DNA of 64,000 nt from an uncultured Clostridia bacterium (GTDB lineage: Bacteria > Bacillota > Clostridia > UMGS1810), in contig CAKSPF010000004.1 of NCBI GenBank assembly GCA_934481345.1, positions 157,438-221,437 on the forward strand. Reading direction: 5' to 3'. Positions 62,248-64,000 of the stretch are shown here, piece after piece. Each line of letters starts with the position of its first letter. The first letter of the stretch is position 1. The notes beneath the pieces were generated by a model. That model searched no databases. It had not been told where the DNA came from and was given only the letters and a program-made list of their open reading frames with translations. Position numbers and translations under genes: made by a program.

Positions 62248-62976
62248 CTATATATTCCGCCAGCTTGCAGGGTCAAACACCTCGGGCATCAGACCTGCCG
62301 ACGAAACAGGTTCACCGGCAGCATACAGATGAGATGTGTCGCCAAGCTGCATACAGCGGAAATATATATCACCCTTTCTGACTTCTGATGAAACAAGAGT
62401 TGTTACAGAAGATGCAGGCATAAAAAAGCTGTGCCACATAATAAACGGCGAAACTCCCATTAAATAACCTACAATCGCCGAACCAAGCGCAAAATGACAG
62501 AAAAGAGCAATTGTAATATCCCTATTGTCATCGCATTTAAACATCATACCGTTTTTCACATATCCGAATTTTTTTAACAGGCTGTCAACGCCATCTTTTG
62601 TTTCGTTATAAATCTCAGCTGTATTGCTGTTTTTCAAAAGCGGTGCGCCTGTCCATTTTTCACGGTCAAAAACCTCGGACTGCTCCTCCCACTGTGACGG
62701 ATGCAAATCCCACGGGTAAGTAAGCTTTGTCTTTGGATGCGGTTCTACTTTACCTCTGAATTCCTCTAACCACGGCAGTATTTCAGCCTCTGCTCCAAAT
62801 TTTTCAAGCGTTGGTTTCGCAGTATCCTTTGCCCGTCCGAGCGGTGAACAATAGAACTTATCTATCTTCATTTTTATAAGCCTTTGTGACAAAAGCTCTG
62901 CTTCGCGCCAACCCTTCTCGGTAAGTGAATCAATAGTATAATCGGGTTCCCCGTGCCGAATAATTAAAATTCTCAT
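62248..62976 (-). CDS. histidine phosphatase family protein
   Basis: The 242-residue phosphoglycerate-mutase-like phosphatase has the phosphohistidine motif IIRHGEPDY near the start, SPLGRAKDTA with the conserved Arg, and a late catalytic His in LFCHFALGS. Substrate unknown; the family acts on sugar phosphates and similar compounds. CGGAGGA fixes the ATG at 62976. Only 26 bases separate it from the convergent Crp/Fnr gene. Confidence 0.87.
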   Translation of the reverse strand: MRILIIRHGEPDYTIDSLTEKGWREAELLSQRLIKMKIDKFYCSPLGRAKDTAKPTLEKFGAEAEILPWLEEFRGKVEPHPKTKLTYPWDLHPSQWEEQSEVFDREKWTGAPLLKNSNTAEIYNETKDGVDSLLKKFGYVKNGMMFKCDDNRDITIALFCHFALGSAIVGYLMGVSPFIMWHSFFMPASSVTTLVSSEVRKGDIYFRCMQLGDTSHLYAAGEPVSSAGLMPEVFDPASWRNI

Positions 62977-63078
62977 TAAAATTCCTCCGTTCAAAAGTTT
63001 GTACATCAGAGTTCTCTTATAATATTTTAACACTTAAAATAAAATTATTCAACACAAAAAGTACTGGCTGTTATATCA

Positions 63079-63801
63079 TCATAAATTCGGCAGAAAAGCT
63101 GCGGCAGCTGCAATCAGAACTGCCGGCAAAAGATTTGCCACGCGGATTTTCTTTCCCCACACAAGATTTATGCCAATACAGAAAATCAGGATTGAACCAA
63201 CCATTGATATGTAATTTAAAGCCAAATCTGTCATAAATGGTTTTATAAACACAGCAAAAACCGTTATTAGTCCTTCAAGTATAAAAACGGGAATTGCTGA
63301 AAAAATACATCCCCTGCCCATTGAGCACGTCATAACCAATATAATTATAAAGTCGAGCACTGACTTTACCGCAAGTATTGACCAATCGCCCGAAATTCCA
63401 TCCTCCAAAGCGCCGACAATTGCCATTGCTCCTATTGAAACAGTAAACGAAGCGTTCAAAAAGGCATCTACAAACGAATTATCATCGGTGCTGCTTGTTT
63501 TACTTTTCAGCCATTCTCCAAATTTTTTAAACCAATGTTCTATGTTTATAATTTCACCTATTAAAGCACCCAATACCAAACATATTGTAATAAATATGCT
63601 GTATCCGGAAGTTATGGCGCCATTATTCACGCTGAACATTTTTTCCAATGCACCGGCTGCACCAATGAACAGAACGCAAATTCCGCATGTGCTCTGCAAA
63701 GTTTCGCGATACCGATTTTTCATAAGCTTTTTGCCGTACAAACCGATTATTCCGCCCACAGCAACAGCGGCTGAATTTATAACTGTTCCCAACCCTATCA
63801 T
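63079..63801 (-). CDS. DUF554 membrane protein
   Basis: The 240-residue protein has about six to seven membrane helices. The N-terminal GLGTVINSAAVAVGGIIG is the family signature; the middle has DAFLNASFTVSIGAMAIVGALEDG, shown shortened, and the end ANLLPAVLIAAAAAFL. Family function unknown. AAGGTG precedes the ATG at 63801. A possible promoter TTGACA with a weak -10 is at about 63858-63830. Confidence 0.85.
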   Translation of the reverse strand: MIGLGTVINSAAVAVGGIIGLYGKKLMKNRYRETLQSTCGICVLFIGAAGALEKMFSVNNGAITSGYSIFITICLVLGALIGEIINIEHWFKKFGEWLKSKTSSTDDNSFVDAFLNASFTVSIGAMAIVGALEDGISGDWSILAVKSVLDFIIILVMTCSMGRGCIFSAIPVFILEGLITVFAVFIKPFMTDLALNYISMVGSILIFCIGINLVWGKKIRVANLLPAVLIAAAAAFLPNL

Positions 63802-63885
63802 AATTATTACACCTTCTTTAACAGATTTGTACATTTTTGCATTTCTGATTTGTCAATTTTTATATACAAAGATTTTATTATCTAA

Positions 63886-63919
63886 ACAAAAAAGACCGAT
63901 GAGAAATCATCGGCCTTTT
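63886..63919 (-). terminator. terminator of an rRNA operon
   Basis: On the minus strand GCCGATGA pairs with TCATCGGT around a short loop, followed by T6, about 10 bases after the 5S 3' end. Confidence 0.82.
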
Positions 63920-63928
63920 TCTATTCAC

Positions 63929-64000
63929 CTCAGCAACGCCCTACTTTCCCGGGCGGCTGCCCGCCAAGTATCATCGGCACTCCGGAGCTTAACTACTGTG
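63929..64000 (-). rRNA. rrf: 5S ribosomal RNA, 3' part
   Basis: The minus strand reads AGTAGTTAAGCTCCGGAG, GCCGATGATACTTGGC and then GGGAAAGTAGGGCGTTGC, the 3' half of 5S rRNA. The 5' part lies past the right edge, so 23S and 16S should follow there. The 3' end is approximate. Confidence 0.92.

Overview
The window reads as a continuous chromosomal stretch of a moderately AT-rich, low-GC Gram-positive anaerobe of the class Clostridia. Evidence for this is the SpoIID-queA-tgt-yajC-TIGR04086-secD-secF order, the plsY-der-DUF512 and DUF177-rpmF neighbourhoods, ackA/pta, the FabK-type fatty acid operon, stalk-domain (copper amine oxidase N-terminal-like) secreted proteins, strong AGGAGG ribosome sites and TTGACA/TATAAT promoters. 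I cannot fix genus or species; an uncultured gut-type Clostridia lineage is a guess. There is no phage, transposon, integrase or CRISPR array; the window is almost entirely housekeeping genes.

Layout. 1-6.7 kb (+): end of a SpoIID/LytB protein, queuosine genes queA and tgt, yajC, a TIGR04086 membrane protein, an unknown small protein, secD, secF. 6.8-7.8 kb: tRNA-Leu(CAA) and a PhnP-like metallo-hydrolase. 7.85-9.9 kb (-): mrp, a Cof-type HAD phosphatase, ybaK. 10-12.8 kb (+): dinB and pyk. 12.8-17 kb (-): a divergent type IIA topoisomerase pair (parE, parC). 17.1-17.8 kb (+): recR. 17.8-27.1 kb (-): a complete histidine operon hisZ-G-D-C-B-H-A-F-IE-hisK with an SGNH hydrolase at its tail. 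27.2-29.5 kb (-): a PhoB/PhoR-like two-component system.

29.7-37.5 kb (+): a TetR-type regulator followed by fabH-acpP-fabK-fabD-fabG-fabF-fabZ-accD-accA; three copies of a 15-bp operator-like palindrome lie between the regulator and fabH. 37.6-38.9 kb: manA and, facing it, RNase P RNA with a shared terminator. 39-41 kb: a secreted stalk protein and a membrane OB-fold protein (-), divergent from a 58-residue ribbon-helix-helix protein (+), with repeats in the shared intergenic region. 41-51.2 kb (-): nif3-like, trmK, pgi, plsY, der, DUF512, a HAD phosphatase, rpmF, DUF177, ackA, pta. 51.3-60.6 kb (-): dgt, dnaG, rpoD, a ComEA-like protein, a second two-component pair, a large secreted protein, a GerMN lipoprotein and murI. 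60.8-62.2 kb: a ferredoxin-like protein divergent from a Crp/Fnr regulator with a palindrome between them. 62.2-64 kb (-): a histidine phosphatase, a DUF554 membrane protein, and the 3' end of a 5S rRNA, so an rRNA operon lies just beyond the right edge.

The best candidates for undescribed biology are regulatory. They are (1) the TetR-type regulator and its three palindromes at the fatty acid operon, (2) the small ribbon-helix-helix protein with TTGCAATRCA repeats overlapping the promoter of an envelope-protein operon, (3) the Crp/Fnr-ferredoxin pair with a palindrome centred at -41.5, and (4) a two-component system without an external sensor domain, co-oriented with two secreted proteins. 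All functional assignments come from reading motifs and gene order; no database search was run.
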